A DNA stretch of 64,000 bases from WHSW01 sp963767475 (GTDB taxonomy: Bacteria; Actinomycetota; Thermoleophilia; Solirubrobacterales; 70-9), in the NCBI GenBank assembly GCA_963767475.1, contig CAVYEI010000002.1:1550001-1614000 (forward strand), in the 5' to 3' direction. The position numbers and the translations under genes were made by a program. How positions within the stretch are numbered: the stretch's first letter is position 1; every line of letters starts with the position of its first letter. Shown here in pieces: positions 7,854 to 16,381 of the stretch. Under the pieces are notes generated by a model. It was not told the origin of the DNA. It did not search any database and saw only the letters and a program-made list of their open reading frames with translations.

Positions 7854-8903
7854 ATGCGTGTCTCGGCGGGGGCGTTCCTGGCGGTCCTGGCGCTCAGCTG
7901 CGCGCCCGGGCTCGCGCACGCGCAGGACGAGGCGGCGCCCGTTCAGGGCGCCGAGGACGCCTCGCAGGATTCGGGGCAGGGCTCGCAGTCGGAGCCGGCC
8001 GGCGACGCTCCGGCGGTGGTCAGGGTCGGGGCGCTGATCAACGACATCCAGCAGCTCGACCTTCAATCGCATTCCTACTCCGCCGACGTCTACATCTGGT
8101 TCAAGTGGGACGACCCCGAGATCGACCCCTCGAGGACGTTCGAGTTCCTAAACCCGTTCGAGCTCTGGGGGCACATCCGCCAGTACTCGGGGGTAAAGCC
8201 CGAGGTGCTGCCCGGCGGAACCCTGTATTCGAGCGTCCACATCCAGGGCAAGTTCAATGCAGCGCTGCCGCTGGAGCGCTATCCGTTCGATACCCAGGAT
8301 CTCGTGGTCACGCTCGAGGACAAGACAAAGGACGAGACCGGCCTCGTCTACAAGCCCGACACCGAGCCGGTCGCGGTCTCGAAGGACATCACGATCCCGG
8401 GCTGGGACATCGGCGAGGCCAGCCTCGAGGTGGTCTCGAACAAGTACCCGACCAACTTCGGTGACCCGCGGACCGGCGACGCCACGTACTCCAGGGTGAT
8501 CATCGCCCTGCCGGTGACGCGGCCCGCCGGGACCTACTCGCTGAAGCTGCTGCTGCCGATGCTGCTTGTCGCGCTGACCGCGGCGCTGGCGCTCTCGGTG
8601 CACCCGCGCTACGTCGAGGGCCGGATCGGGATCGGGATCACGGCGCTGCTGACGCTCGTCGCCCTGCAGCTGACGAGCAGCTCCGGGCTCCCCGACGTCA
8701 ACTACCTGATCTTGCTCGACAAGCTCTACATCCTCAGCTACGCGTTCGTCGTCCTGACGATGGTGGTGATCGTGCGCAACTCATGGGTCGACGCGACCGG
8801 TGACATCGCCGCCGCCGTGCGCGCCGATCGCCGCGGCCTCGGGATCCTCACGGGCGCCTATATTGTCGCCGCTGCGCTGATGCTGATTCTGACCCTCACA
8901 TGA
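7854..8903 (+). CDS. Prokaryotic pentameric ligand-gated ion channel (Cys-loop superfamily, GLIC-like)
   Basis: A 349-residue protein with signal peptide (1-23, cleavage near AHA-QD), acidic linker (24-52), beta-sandwich extracellular domain (about 55-222) and four TM helices: M1 227-249, M2 256-278, M3 283-307, M4 330-348. Family hallmarks are YSADVYIWFKWDDPE, the loop YPFDTQD (143-149) in place of the Cys-loop and lacking both cysteines as in other bacterial members, and the M1 proline in LLLPMLL. M2 (EGRIGIGITALLTLVALQL) aligns by eye with that of GLIC; Glu254-255 falls at the -2' position, which predicts cation selectivity. Ligand unknown. The stop overlaps the next start (ATGA). Confidence 0.85.
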   Translation: MRVSAGAFLAVLALSCAPGLAHAQDEAAPVQGAEDASQDSGQGSQSEPAGDAPAVVRVGALINDIQQLDLQSHSYSADVYIWFKWDDPEIDPSRTFEFLNPFELWGHIRQYSGVKPEVLPGGTLYSSVHIQGKFNAALPLERYPFDTQDLVVTLEDKTKDETGLVYKPDTEPVAVSKDITIPGWDIGEASLEVVSNKYPTNFGDPRTGDATYSRVIIALPVTRPAGTYSLKLLLPMLLVALTAALALSVHPRYVEGRIGIGITALLTLVALQLTSSSGLPDVNYLILLDKLYILSYAFVVLTMVVIVRNSWVDATGDIAAAVRADRRGLGILTGAYIVAAALMLILTLT

Positions 8904-9343
8904 GCCCGACCCCGCCGCGACTGCTCGGCATCAACCACGTCGCCCTCGAGGTCGGCGATCTCGATGCTGCGCTCGAGTTCTACGGCTCGGTGTTCGAGTT
9001 CGAGCTTCGCGGCCGCGTCCCGGGGATGGCCTTCCTCGAGATGGGCGACCAGTTCATCGCCCTATCCGAGGGCCGCTCGCAGCCGGCCGACGACTCGCGC
9101 CACTTCGGCCTCGTCGTCGACGACAAGCAGGCGGCCCGGGAATCGCTGGAGGCGGTCGGCGCCGAAATCCTGCGCGGCCGCGGGCTCGACTTCCGCGATC
9201 CCTGGGGCAACCACGTGCAGGTCGTCGACTACCGCGAGATCCAGTTCTCGAAGACCCCCGAGGTGCTCCGAGGAATGGGCGTCGACGGGCTCGAGAAGAC
9301 GGAGAGCGCGAAGGGCGAGCTGCGCGAGAAGGGTCTGGCCTGA
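8900..9343 (+). CDS. VOC (glyoxalase/dioxygenase fold) family protein
   Basis: A 147-residue single-module vicinal-oxygen-chelate protein: LLGINHVALEVGDLDAALEFYGSVF at the start, the second half-module RHFGLVVDDKQAARESLEAVGA, and the metal-region ending FRDPWGNHVQVVDYR. The putative ligands H (INHVAL) and H (RHFGLV) are present. Enzyme activity cannot be read from the sequence. It overlaps the ion-channel gene by four bases (ATGA) and the next gene by one (TGATG), so the three genes are translationally coupled. Confidence 0.85.
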   Translation: MSPTPPRLLGINHVALEVGDLDAALEFYGSVFEFELRGRVPGMAFLEMGDQFIALSEGRSQPADDSRHFGLVVDDKQAARESLEAVGAEILRGRGLDFRDPWGNHVQVVDYREIQFSKTPEVLRGMGVDGLEKTESAKGELREKGLA

Positions 9344-10281
9344 TGAGAATCGCCGCCGCGACCGCGCTGTTGGCGAGCGCCGGGCTGATCGCCCTGACGG
9401 CGCCGGCGCTGGCGGCCGACAACGGTCCGATCGTCTACGAGCACGGCGGCGACCTCTACTCGATCGCGCCCAACGGCTCCGATCAGACGCGCCTGACGAA
9501 GACCAAGAAAGCCTTCGAGACCGATCCCGCGATCTCCTCCAACGGCCGCTTCGTCGTCTACGACCGGGGGCGCGAGGCCAAGCACGGCGGCGTCAACGAC
9601 TCGACGACGAGCGTCTGGACGATGCGGATCGACGGCAGCCGCCAGACCGCGCTCACCGGACAGGGGGACGACAACAAGGACGACATCTTCGCCGCCAGCT
9701 CGCCGTCGTTCTCGCCGAGCGGCAAGCTGATCGCCTTTCAGGTGACCAGCTACTACTTCAACCTTGGCCTCAACGTGCGCGACAACAAGATCTACACGAT
9801 GCGCACGGACGGCTCGCACAAGAAGCTGCTGAGCAAAAACCAGGACGACTTCGGGCCCGTCTTCTCGCCCGACAACCAGATCGTCTTCCACCAGAACAAG
9901 CGCCGCAACGACGTCTTCTCGATGACCGCCACCGGCAAGAATCGCAAGGAGGTTCCGGAGCTCGCCTACCTGGACTTCGACATCGGTTTTGCCCCCGACG
10001 CCAAGACGCTCGTCTTCGCGCGCGGCTTCAAGGGCGACCCGGGTTGCAGTGACATCTACTCGGTCGGCGCCGACGGCGCCAACCTCGCGCAGCTGAGCAC
10101 GGGCACCGCGTGCGAGGAAGGCCCGGCGATCTCACCCGACGGCACCGGCCTCGCGTTCGCGAGCTGGACCAAGGGCGAGCGCTGCTCCGCCGACGGCGAG
10201 ATCATCGTCGCCGCGGTCTCCGGCGCCGATCCAAAGAAGATCGCCAACGGCTGCGCGCCCGCCTGGGCCGCTGGGCGCTAG
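9343..10281 (+). CDS. Secreted TolB-like beta-propeller protein
   Basis: A 312-residue exported protein (signal peptide 1-24, ending ALA-AD). Repeated PD40-type blades follow: GPIVYEHGGDLYSIAPNGSDQTRLT, DPAISSNGRFVVYDR, SPSFSPSGKLIAF, GPVFSPDNQIVF and GPAISPDGTGLAF. About five to six blades would make a compact propeller, probably for protein or ligand contacts rather than catalysis. Two cysteine pairs in the last third may form disulfides. Third gene of the channel operon; its stop shares CTAG with the convergent dehydrogenase. Confidence 0.8.
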   Translation: MRIAAATALLASAGLIALTAPALAADNGPIVYEHGGDLYSIAPNGSDQTRLTKTKKAFETDPAISSNGRFVVYDRGREAKHGGVNDSTTSVWTMRIDGSRQTALTGQGDDNKDDIFAASSPSFSPSGKLIAFQVTSYYFNLGLNVRDNKIYTMRTDGSHKKLLSKNQDDFGPVFSPDNQIVFHQNKRRNDVFSMTATGKNRKEVPELAYLDFDIGFAPDAKTLVFARGFKGDPGCSDIYSVGADGANLAQLSTGTACEEGPAISPDGTGLAFASWTKGERCSADGEIIVAAVSGADPKKIANGCAPAWAAGR

Positions 10282-11225
10282 CCGCCGCTCTCGTAGACCT
10301 GCGGGTTGACGCACTGCGGCATCCGTTCGCCGGCCAGTCCGGCGAGCAGGTTGTCGACGGCGAGCTCGGCCATCTTCTCCCGGGTGCGGTGGGTGGCCGA
10401 GCCGAGGTGGGGGACGACGAGCAGGTTCGGCGCCCCCAGCAGCGGGTGGTCGGCCGGCAGCGGCTCCGGGTCGGTGACATCGAGCCCGGCACCCGCGATC
10501 CAGCCCTCGCGCAGGGCGCGCTCGAGCGCCCCGGAGTCGACGATCGGCCCGCGGGCCGTGTTGACCAGGTACGCGGTCGGCTTCATCTGCCGCAGCTCGG
10601 CCTCGCCGATCAGCCCCTGGGTTTCGGCGGTGAGCGGGGTGTGGATGCTGACGAAGTCCGCCGCGGCGAGCGCCCGCGCCAGCGCCCCGGGGTCGTCGCG
10701 CCCCGCGAACAGCAGCTCACAGCCGAAGCCCTCGAGCCGGCGAGCGACGGTCGTTCCGATCCGCCCGCCGCCGATGATCGCCACCGCCGCGCCGTGCAGG
10801 TCGCGGCCGAGGAACGATGCCGGGTCCCAGGTGCCCCACTCGCCCGCCCGCACGATCCGCTCGCCCTCCGGCAGCCGGCGCGCCAGCGCCAGCATCAGGG
10901 CGACGGCGAGGTCCGCGGTCGAATCGGTGAGCACGTCGGGCGTATGACCGACCGGGACCCCGCGCTCGGAGGCCGCGGCGACGTCGATGTTGTCGACGCC
11001 GACGGCGTAGTTGGAGATCACCCGCAGCTGGGGGCAGGCGGCGATCAGCTCGGCGTCGATCGTGTCGGTGAGCAGCGAGAGCAGCCCCTCGGCCGCCGCC
11101 GCGCCGGCCAGCAACGCCTCGCGCGGCGGCGGTGCGGGCTCGGGCCAGACCTCGACCTGATGGGCGGCGCGCAGCCGATCGAGGCCCGTGCCGGGCAGCT
11201 CGCGGGTGACGAAGCATCGGGCCAT
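10278..11225 (-). CDS. D-2-hydroxyacid dehydrogenase (glyoxylate/hydroxypyruvate reductase type)
   Basis: A 315-residue NAD(P)-dependent 2-hydroxyacid dehydrogenase. The N-terminal substrate domain contains SNYAVGVDNIDV; the nucleotide-binding motif is IGGGRIGTTVA; the family signature LRQMKPTAYLVNTARGPIVDSGAL supplies the catalytic arginine; PEPLPADHPLLGAPNLLVVPHLGSAT carries the catalytic Glu and His. Length and motifs fit glyoxylate or hydroxypyruvate reductase better than SerA, as there is no ACT domain. It is divergent from rlmN with only 27 bp between starts. The start chosen is the ATG beginning MARCF. Confidence 0.88.
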   Translation of the reverse strand: MARCFVTRELPGTGLDRLRAAHQVEVWPEPAPPPREALLAGAAAAEGLLSLLTDTIDAELIAACPQLRVISNYAVGVDNIDVAAASERGVPVGHTPDVLTDSTADLAVALMLALARRLPEGERIVRAGEWGTWDPASFLGRDLHGAAVAIIGGGRIGTTVARRLEGFGCELLFAGRDDPGALARALAAADFVSIHTPLTAETQGLIGEAELRQMKPTAYLVNTARGPIVDSGALERALREGWIAGAGLDVTDPEPLPADHPLLGAPNLLVVPHLGSATHRTREKMAELAVDNLLAGLAGERMPQCVNPQVYESGG

Positions 11226-11252
11226 CACCAACAACGCTGTCACACTCGAAGC

Positions 11253-12239
11253 GTGGACCTCGAGCTCTTGAGCGACCGGCTGCAGGCCCGCGGCATGCCC
11301 GCCTACCGCGCCGACCAGGTGTGGGAATGGACGGCCGGCGGCGCCGGCTCCTACGCCGAGATGTCGAACCTGCCGCAGGACCTGCGCGCCGAGCTCGACG
11401 CCCACGTGCCGTTCTCCTCGCTGACGCTCGAGCAGACGGCGAGATCGGTCGACGGGACCGAGAAGGCGCTGTTCGCGACCGGCGACGGGCGCCCGGTGGA
11501 GGCGGTGCTGATGCGCTATCGCGACGGGCGCCGCTCGCTCTGCCTCTCGAGCCAGTCGGGCTGCCCGCTCACCTGCACCTTCTGCGCCACCGGCGCGATG
11601 CGCTTCGGCCGCAACCTGACCAGCTCGGAGATCATCGACCAGGCGCTTCACTTTCGCCGCCAGGAGGCGGTCAACCAGGCCGTGTTCATGGGCATGGGCG
11701 AGCCGATGATGAACTTCGACGCCGTGATCGGCGCCTGCGAGCGGCTCCCCGACATCGGCGTCGCAACCTCGCACACGACGATCTCGACCGTGGGCTGGAT
11801 TCCGGGGATCGAGCGGCTCGCGCACGAGGGCCCGCGGGTGCGGCTGGCGCTCTCCCTGCACGCCGCCGACGAGGACCTGCGCTCGCAGCTGATGGCGGTC
11901 AACGATCGCTACCCGCTAGCCGACGTGCTCGAGGCCTGCCGCGGTTGGCGCGCGGCCCGCCGCAAGCGCGTCTACATCGAGTACCTGATGCTCGACGACG
12001 TCAACGACAGCCCGCAGCAGGCGCGGGCGCTGGCCGCCCTGCTGACCCCGCGCGGGGCGTTCAAGGTCAACCTGATCCCCTACAACCCGACCGGCGGCGA
12101 GTACAGCGGCTCGAGCCCGGAGGCGATCGAGACCTTTCGCTCGACCCTGGTCGAGCGCGGCATCCCGGCGACGGTGCGCCTGACCCGAGGGCGCGACATC
12201 GCAGCAGCCTGCGGGCAGCTCGCGGCCACGGCTGCCTAG
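11253..12239 (+). CDS. rlmN: 23S rRNA (adenine-2503-C2)-methyltransferase / tRNA m2A37 methylase
   Basis: A 328-residue radical-SAM methylase of the RlmN/Cfr family. The iron-sulfur motif CPLTCTFC gives C104, C108 and C111; GMGEPMMNFD is the SAM-contact motif, and a C-terminal cysteine (near residue 321, DIAAACGQ) is in the place of the methyl-carrying Cys. RlmN methylates A2503 of 23S rRNA and A37 of some tRNAs. The GTG start begins VDLELLSDRLQARGMPAYRADQ, the usual RlmN N terminus; upstream codons in the same frame are not RlmN-like. Confidence 0.93.
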   Translation: MDLELLSDRLQARGMPAYRADQVWEWTAGGAGSYAEMSNLPQDLRAELDAHVPFSSLTLEQTARSVDGTEKALFATGDGRPVEAVLMRYRDGRRSLCLSSQSGCPLTCTFCATGAMRFGRNLTSSEIIDQALHFRRQEAVNQAVFMGMGEPMMNFDAVIGACERLPDIGVATSHTTISTVGWIPGIERLAHEGPRVRLALSLHAADEDLRSQLMAVNDRYPLADVLEACRGWRAARRKRVYIEYLMLDDVNDSPQQARALAALLTPRGAFKVNLIPYNPTGGEYSGSSPEAIETFRSTLVERGIPATVRLTRGRDIAAACGQLAATAA

Positions 12240-12269
12240 TACACGCGTCCGCCGCCATTTGTGCTCGCG

Positions 12270-12275
12270 TAGAGT
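12270..12275 (+). promoter_or_regulatory. -10-like element for propeller lipoprotein (leaderless)
   Basis: TAGAGT lies 8 nt before the ATG at 12284 (5 nt before an adjoining in-frame GTG). No Shine-Dalgarno is seen. Confidence 0.45.
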
Positions 12276-12283
12276 CGTGGGTG

Positions 12284-13546
12284 ATGCGCCGACGCACGCT
12301 CGCGCTCGTCCTCGTCCTCGCTGCCACCCTGGCCGGCTGCGACAGCGGTTCGGATGAGACCTCGACCGGGTCGACCGGCGGCTCGGCGACGACGACCACC
12401 GCGGCCGGCGCGGAGACCGTCGACTGGCCGCTGTTCGGCCGCGTCGAGCAGCGCACCCACTACATCTCCGACGCCCCCGATCCGCCGTTCCACATGCTCT
12501 GGGAGTTCTTTGCCAAGCAGCTGATCGAGTTCCCGCCGGTGCTCCAGGACGGCTTCGTCTTCGTCGTCAACAAGACCGGCGGGGTCTACGTCGTCGACGC
12601 CGAGACGGGCAAGACGGTGCGCCAGGCGAACCTCGCCAACGACGTCACCAGCCCCGCCTACGCCGACGGCGTCCTCTACCTCGCCCAGCTCGAGGGCGTG
12701 CTGACCGCGCTCGACCCGAAGACGACCAAGAACAAGTGGACCTTCAAGGCCTCGTCGCAGCTCGAGTCCTCGCCGCTGGTCGTCGACGGCTCGGTCTACC
12801 TCGGCTCCGACGACGGCACCTTCTATGCCCTCGACGCCGAGACCGGCAAGGTCCGCTGGACGGCCAAGCTCGGCCACGAGGTGAAGGCGAGCCCGAGCTT
12901 CGACAACGGCACCGTCTACGTCGGCGACTACGAGGGCACGGTGTGGGCGCTCGACGCATCAAACGGCGACAAGCGCTGGAGCACCGACACCACGACCCTG
13001 CCGCCCGGTGGCGACGGCGGCTTCTACTCCTCGCCCTCGGTCGCCTTCGGCAACGTCTTCGAGGCGCGCACCGACGGCACCGTCTACGCGCTCGACGCGA
13101 GCACCGGAAAGCTCGCCTGGCAGTTCAAGACCTCGAACTCGATCTACAGCTCGCCGGCGGCGGCCGAGGTCCCGGGCACGCCGCCGACCGTCTACGTCGG
13201 CAGCTATGACCACCAGCTCTACGCGCTCGACGCGTCCAGCGGCAACAAGCGCTGGGTCTTCAACGTCGGCGGGGTCGTGCCCGGCACGCCGACCGTCGTC
13301 GGGACCACGGTCTACACCTCGAGCTTTCAGAACAAGAAGACCTTCGGGGTCGACGCGAAGAGCGGCAAGAAGGTGTTCGAGTGGGGCTCGGCCGGCTTCA
13401 CCCCGGTGATCTCCGACGGCGAGCGGGTCTTCCTCACCGGCTTCCAGACCGTCTGGGCATTCGATGCCAAGGGCGCGGGTGAATCTCAGGCGCAGAGCCA
13501 GACCGAGAACGGCCCGGCGCCGAGCGCCCCCGGGCCGAAGAACTGA
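12284..13546 (+). CDS. PQQ-type beta-propeller lipoprotein
   Basis: A 420-residue lipoprotein. The signal is MRRRTLALVLVLAATLAGC with lipid attachment expected at Cys19, then a Ser/Thr/Gly-rich linker. The rest is repeated PQQ blades of the form VYVGSDDGTFYALDAETGKVRWT (at least seven: VYVVDAETGKTV, LTALDPKTTKNKW, FYALDAETGKVRW, VWALDASNGDKRW, VYALDASTGKLAW, LYALDASSGNKRW, FGVDAKSGKKVF). Dehydrogenase catalytic residues are not obvious, so a binding or assembly role (as in BamB) is as likely as an enzyme. Confidence 0.8.
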   Translation: MRRRTLALVLVLAATLAGCDSGSDETSTGSTGGSATTTTAAGAETVDWPLFGRVEQRTHYISDAPDPPFHMLWEFFAKQLIEFPPVLQDGFVFVVNKTGGVYVVDAETGKTVRQANLANDVTSPAYADGVLYLAQLEGVLTALDPKTTKNKWTFKASSQLESSPLVVDGSVYLGSDDGTFYALDAETGKVRWTAKLGHEVKASPSFDNGTVYVGDYEGTVWALDASNGDKRWSTDTTTLPPGGDGGFYSSPSVAFGNVFEARTDGTVYALDASTGKLAWQFKTSNSIYSSPAAAEVPGTPPTVYVGSYDHQLYALDASSGNKRWVFNVGGVVPGTPTVVGTTVYTSSFQNKKTFGVDAKSGKKVFEWGSAGFTPVISDGERVFLTGFQTVWAFDAKGAGESQAQSQTENGPAPSAPGPKN

Positions 13547-13588
13547 GACCGCGCACGCCCGCAGGCGCAGCCGAGGACGCGGCGCGAG

Positions 13589-13882
13589 TTATTCGGGCTC
13601 CAGTAGCTCCTCGGCGTCGATCCCGAGCCCGGCCGGGACGCGCAGGGAGATGTCGCCGCGGCCGAACTCGTCCAGGGGCCAGTCCGAGGTCAGCACGGCA
13701 TCGACGCCCTGGTCGGTGAGCGCCTGGCGAAAGGCGCGCGCGGTGTCGAGCTCGCCGAAGTCGCGGACGATGTCCCAGTCGTCGTAGGCGGCATCGCCGA
13801 TCCGCAGCTCCGCGAGTCCGTCGCGATGCGACGATCCCTGCGAGGCGCCGAGCGCCTTGCCGAGTCGGTCACGAAAGCCCAT
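13589..13882 (-). CDS. Small conserved-looking hypothetical protein
   Basis: A 97-residue acidic protein beginning MGFRDRLGKALGAS, with GDAAYDDWDIVRDFGELDTARAFRQALTDQGVDAV in the middle. The ARAFRQAL...GVDAVLTSD segment recalls small proteins in which a helix-strand unit compares residue positions, but I cannot assign a family. GC3 bias is coding-like. A reverse-strand TAGCGT lies 8 nt before the ATG. It sits 18 nt downstream of the PAS-protein gene and may be cotranscribed. Confidence 0.55.
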   Translation of the reverse strand: MGFRDRLGKALGASQGSSHRDGLAELRIGDAAYDDWDIVRDFGELDTARAFRQALTDQGVDAVLTSDWPLDEFGRGDISLRVPAGLGIDAEELLEPE

Positions 13883-13900
13883 CGGGGGCGACGCTAGCGG

Positions 13901-15358
13901 CTAGGCGCCCGGGGGCACGTCGCCGCGCGGCGCGAGCTGCGCGGACCCGGAGTGCAGGTTCGTGCCCAGCGCCTCCAGGTGCTTCTGGATCCCGTCCAGC
14001 AGACCCTCGACCTGCTGGCGCGAAGCGGCGAGGTCGCCGAGGGTCGAGTTGAGCGAGACGCTGTCGACGTTGTGGCTCTGGCAGACCCGGCAGGGCTCGA
14101 TCTTGTCGGTGGCCCAGGCGGCACCACAATCCCCACAGGTGAGCCGGTAGACGTCGGCCAGCCCCTCGGCAACGGCCTCGGCCGCCCGCTCGGCGCTGAT
14201 GTCGGTGAGGATCCCGTCGACCATCGGCTCCCCGTCGTCGTCCGTACTAAGGATCCCGCGGTCGCGTACGGCGACGGCGTGCCCATCGCGGTGCCGTAGC
14301 CGGTATTCGTGGGCGAACTCGGTCCCGGGGGTCAGCGTCATCTGCCGCTGTTCCTCCAGCTCGACCCGCTCACGATCGTCGGCGTGCAGGCTCGCCCGCC
14401 ACAGGGTCGGGTCGGCGCACCACTCCTGCGGTGTGTAGCCGAGCAGGGGCTCGATCTGGGCGGAGACGAAATGCCATTGCCCCCTCGCTCGTCGCTCGGC
14501 CCGATAGGAGCAGGCCGGCAGGGCATCGACCATGCCGCGGTGGCGCTCGTGAGCGTCGGCGAGGGCGAGCTGAGCGCTGCGCTCGGCGCTGACGTCGACG
14601 AGCACGCCGCGCCAGAAGAGCTTGCCGTCGTCGGCGCCGCTGACCCGGGCGACATCACGGACCCAGACCGTGCGGCCGGAACGGTGGACCATCCGGTACT
14701 CGCTCGTCGTCCGCGCGTCCTGCGCCAGCGAGTGCTCGGCCAGGTCCTTCTCGAGTTCGAGCACGCCCTCGACCTCCTCCGGATGGATGCGCTCGCGCCA
14801 GATCGTCGGCCGCGAGCTCCACTCTTCGGGCGTGTAGCCGAGCATCTCCTCGATCTGCGGGCTGACGTAGAGGAACCTGCCGTCGGGGCCCGGCTCGGCC
14901 TCGTAGACGACTGCCGGCAGCCACTCGACCAGCTCGCGAAAGCGGGCCTCGACCCGTGAATGGGCGCTTTCGGTCTCCATCCTCTCGGTCGCCTCGCCGG
15001 CGGTGAAGGCGATGAAGGTCTCGCCCGTGCGGGCGTCGGTGACGGCGCGTGCGGTGACGTCGACCCAGATCAGGCTGCCGTCGGCGCGCACAACCCGGGC
15101 GGTCATCCGAGTCTCGCCGTCGCGCCCGCCGATGTCTCGCATCCGGCGCTCCGCCTCCGCCTTGTCGGCGGGGTGGGCGAGGTCGAGGCACTGGGTGCCG
15201 ATCAGTTCCTCGGGCGTGCGGCCGTAGATGCGAACCGAGCCCGCCGAGACGTACTGGAAGATGCCCTCCGTGTCGATGCGGGCGACCACGCCGGGGACGT
15301 TGTCGAGCAGGAGCGACAGGTCCGTATCGATCCCCCTGACATCAACCGACCGCTCCAT
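13901..15358 (-). CDS. Triple PAS-domain protein with zinc ribbon and C-terminal helix
   Basis: A 485-residue soluble sensor. Three PAS domains can be seen: about 10-125 (LLDNVPGVVARIDTEGIFQYVS, GTQCLDLAHPADK), about 135-260 (LPAVVYEAEPGPDGRFLYVSPQIEEMLGYTPEEW) and about 270-395 (LPACSYRAERRARGQWHFVSAQIEPLLGYTPQEW), each with a PAC-like tail. A CGDCGAAW...CRVC zinc ribbon follows near 408-428, then a helix (LGDLAASRQQVEGLLDGIQKHLEALGTNL). There is no kinase, GGDEF, EAL or HTH output domain. TAGGCT lies 6 nt before the ATG. Confidence 0.82.
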   Translation of the reverse strand: MERSVDVRGIDTDLSLLLDNVPGVVARIDTEGIFQYVSAGSVRIYGRTPEELIGTQCLDLAHPADKAEAERRMRDIGGRDGETRMTARVVRADGSLIWVDVTARAVTDARTGETFIAFTAGEATERMETESAHSRVEARFRELVEWLPAVVYEAEPGPDGRFLYVSPQIEEMLGYTPEEWSSRPTIWRERIHPEEVEGVLELEKDLAEHSLAQDARTTSEYRMVHRSGRTVWVRDVARVSGADDGKLFWRGVLVDVSAERSAQLALADAHERHRGMVDALPACSYRAERRARGQWHFVSAQIEPLLGYTPQEWCADPTLWRASLHADDRERVELEEQRQMTLTPGTEFAHEYRLRHRDGHAVAVRDRGILSTDDDGEPMVDGILTDISAERAAEAVAEGLADVYRLTCGDCGAAWATDKIEPCRVCQSHNVDSVSLNSTLGDLAASRQQVEGLLDGIQKHLEALGTNLHSGSAQLAPRGDVPPGA

Positions 15359-15364
15359 AGGACC

Positions 15365-15370
15365 AGCCTA
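15365..15370 (-). promoter_or_regulatory. -10-like element for PAS gene (leaderless)
   Basis: TAGGCT on the reverse strand, 6 nt before the ATG at 15358. Confidence 0.5.
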
Positions 15371-15416
15371 AACTGCTTCGCCTCGTGAAGTGGACGTTTA
15401 TTCCCAGCCTCGAACG

Positions 15417-16349
15417 ATGAAGTGGAAGCGCGCCAAGGGCCGCAAAGACCGCAACGTGATCGACGCCCGCGGCTCCTCTCCCTCGAGCGGCGCGGGCACC
15501 GGCGGCGGCCTCGGCGGGCTGCCGATCCCCGGCGGCGCCGCCGGACTCGGCGGTGGAGCCGGAGTCGTCGTCCTGATCGTGATCGTCGCGATCCAGGTCT
15601 TCGGCGGTGGCGGCGAGGGCGGCTTCGATCTCGGCTCGGCGTTCGGTGACGCCGGCCAGGCCCCGGGCACCGAGAACCCGGTCGGGATCCCTGCCGAGGA
15701 GGATCCGCAGCGCGACCTGAAGGAGTTCTCGACCTTCGTCTTCAACGACGCCCAGCAGACCTGGACACAGATCTTCAAGCAGGAGGGCGCCGACTACGAG
15801 CCGGCGACGCTCTACCTCTACGCCAACGCGGTGCGTACCGACGGCTGTGGCTCGGCGACCTCGGCGGTGGGCCCGTTCTATTGCCCGGCCGACCAGCGCG
15901 TGTACCTGGATCTGAGCTTCTACGACGACATGCGCACCCAGCTCGCCGCCTCCGGCGACTTCGCCTGGGCCTACGTGATCGCGCACGAGATCGGCCACCA
16001 CATCCAGAACCTGCGCGGAACCAACGCCGAGGTCGATCGCCTCAGCCGCGACGACCCAGACCGCGCCAACGAGCTCTCGGTGCGGCTGGAGCTCCAGGCC
16101 GACTGCTACTCCGGGGTCTGGGCGGCGACGGTGTTCGCGGCGGGCGACCTCGAGCAGGGAGATATCGAGGAGGCCTTCAACGCCGCCGAGGCGGTCGGCG
16201 ACGATCGGCTCCAGCGCGAGGCGGGCCAGGGCGTCAACCCGGACAGCTTCACCCACGGCAGCTCCGAGCAGCGGCGGCGCTGGTTCGACACCGGATATGA
16301 GTCCGGCGATCCGGCCAGCTGCGACACCTTCTCGGCCGACGAGGTCTAG
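15417..16349 (+). CDS. YpfJ-type neutral zinc metallopeptidase
   Basis: A 310-residue membrane-anchored metallopeptidase of the YpfJ/zinc-peptidase family. MKWKRAKGRKDRNVIDARG matches the usual cytoplasmic start; a Gly-rich stretch and one TM helix (about 47-65, GVVVLIVIVAIQVF) follow. The active-site helix is AYVIAHEIGHHIQNLRG (HExxH) and a downstream ELSVRLELQADCYSGVWA supplies the third ligand region. The ATG at 15417 was preferred to an in-frame GTG at 15390 because of this N-terminal match. It is divergent from the PAS gene. Confidence 0.85.
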   Translation: MKWKRAKGRKDRNVIDARGSSPSSGAGTGGGLGGLPIPGGAAGLGGGAGVVVLIVIVAIQVFGGGGEGGFDLGSAFGDAGQAPGTENPVGIPAEEDPQRDLKEFSTFVFNDAQQTWTQIFKQEGADYEPATLYLYANAVRTDGCGSATSAVGPFYCPADQRVYLDLSFYDDMRTQLAASGDFAWAYVIAHEIGHHIQNLRGTNAEVDRLSRDDPDRANELSVRLELQADCYSGVWAATVFAAGDLEQGDIEEAFNAAEAVGDDRLQREAGQGVNPDSFTHGSSEQRRRWFDTGYESGDPASCDTFSADEV

Positions 16350-16369
16350 GCACAGGCCGCCGGCGGCGT

Positions 16370-16375
16370 TAGCAT
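16370..16375 (+). promoter_or_regulatory. -10-like element for gene at 16382 (leaderless)
   Basis: TAGCAT, 6 nt before the GTG start. Confidence 0.45.
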
Positions 16376-16381
16376 CCCGGC

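Noticed and set aside
10110..11252. In-frame extension upstream of rlmN
   Set aside because: It reads antisense through the hydroxyacid dehydrogenase and is unlike RlmN; the GTG at 11253 gives the normal length.
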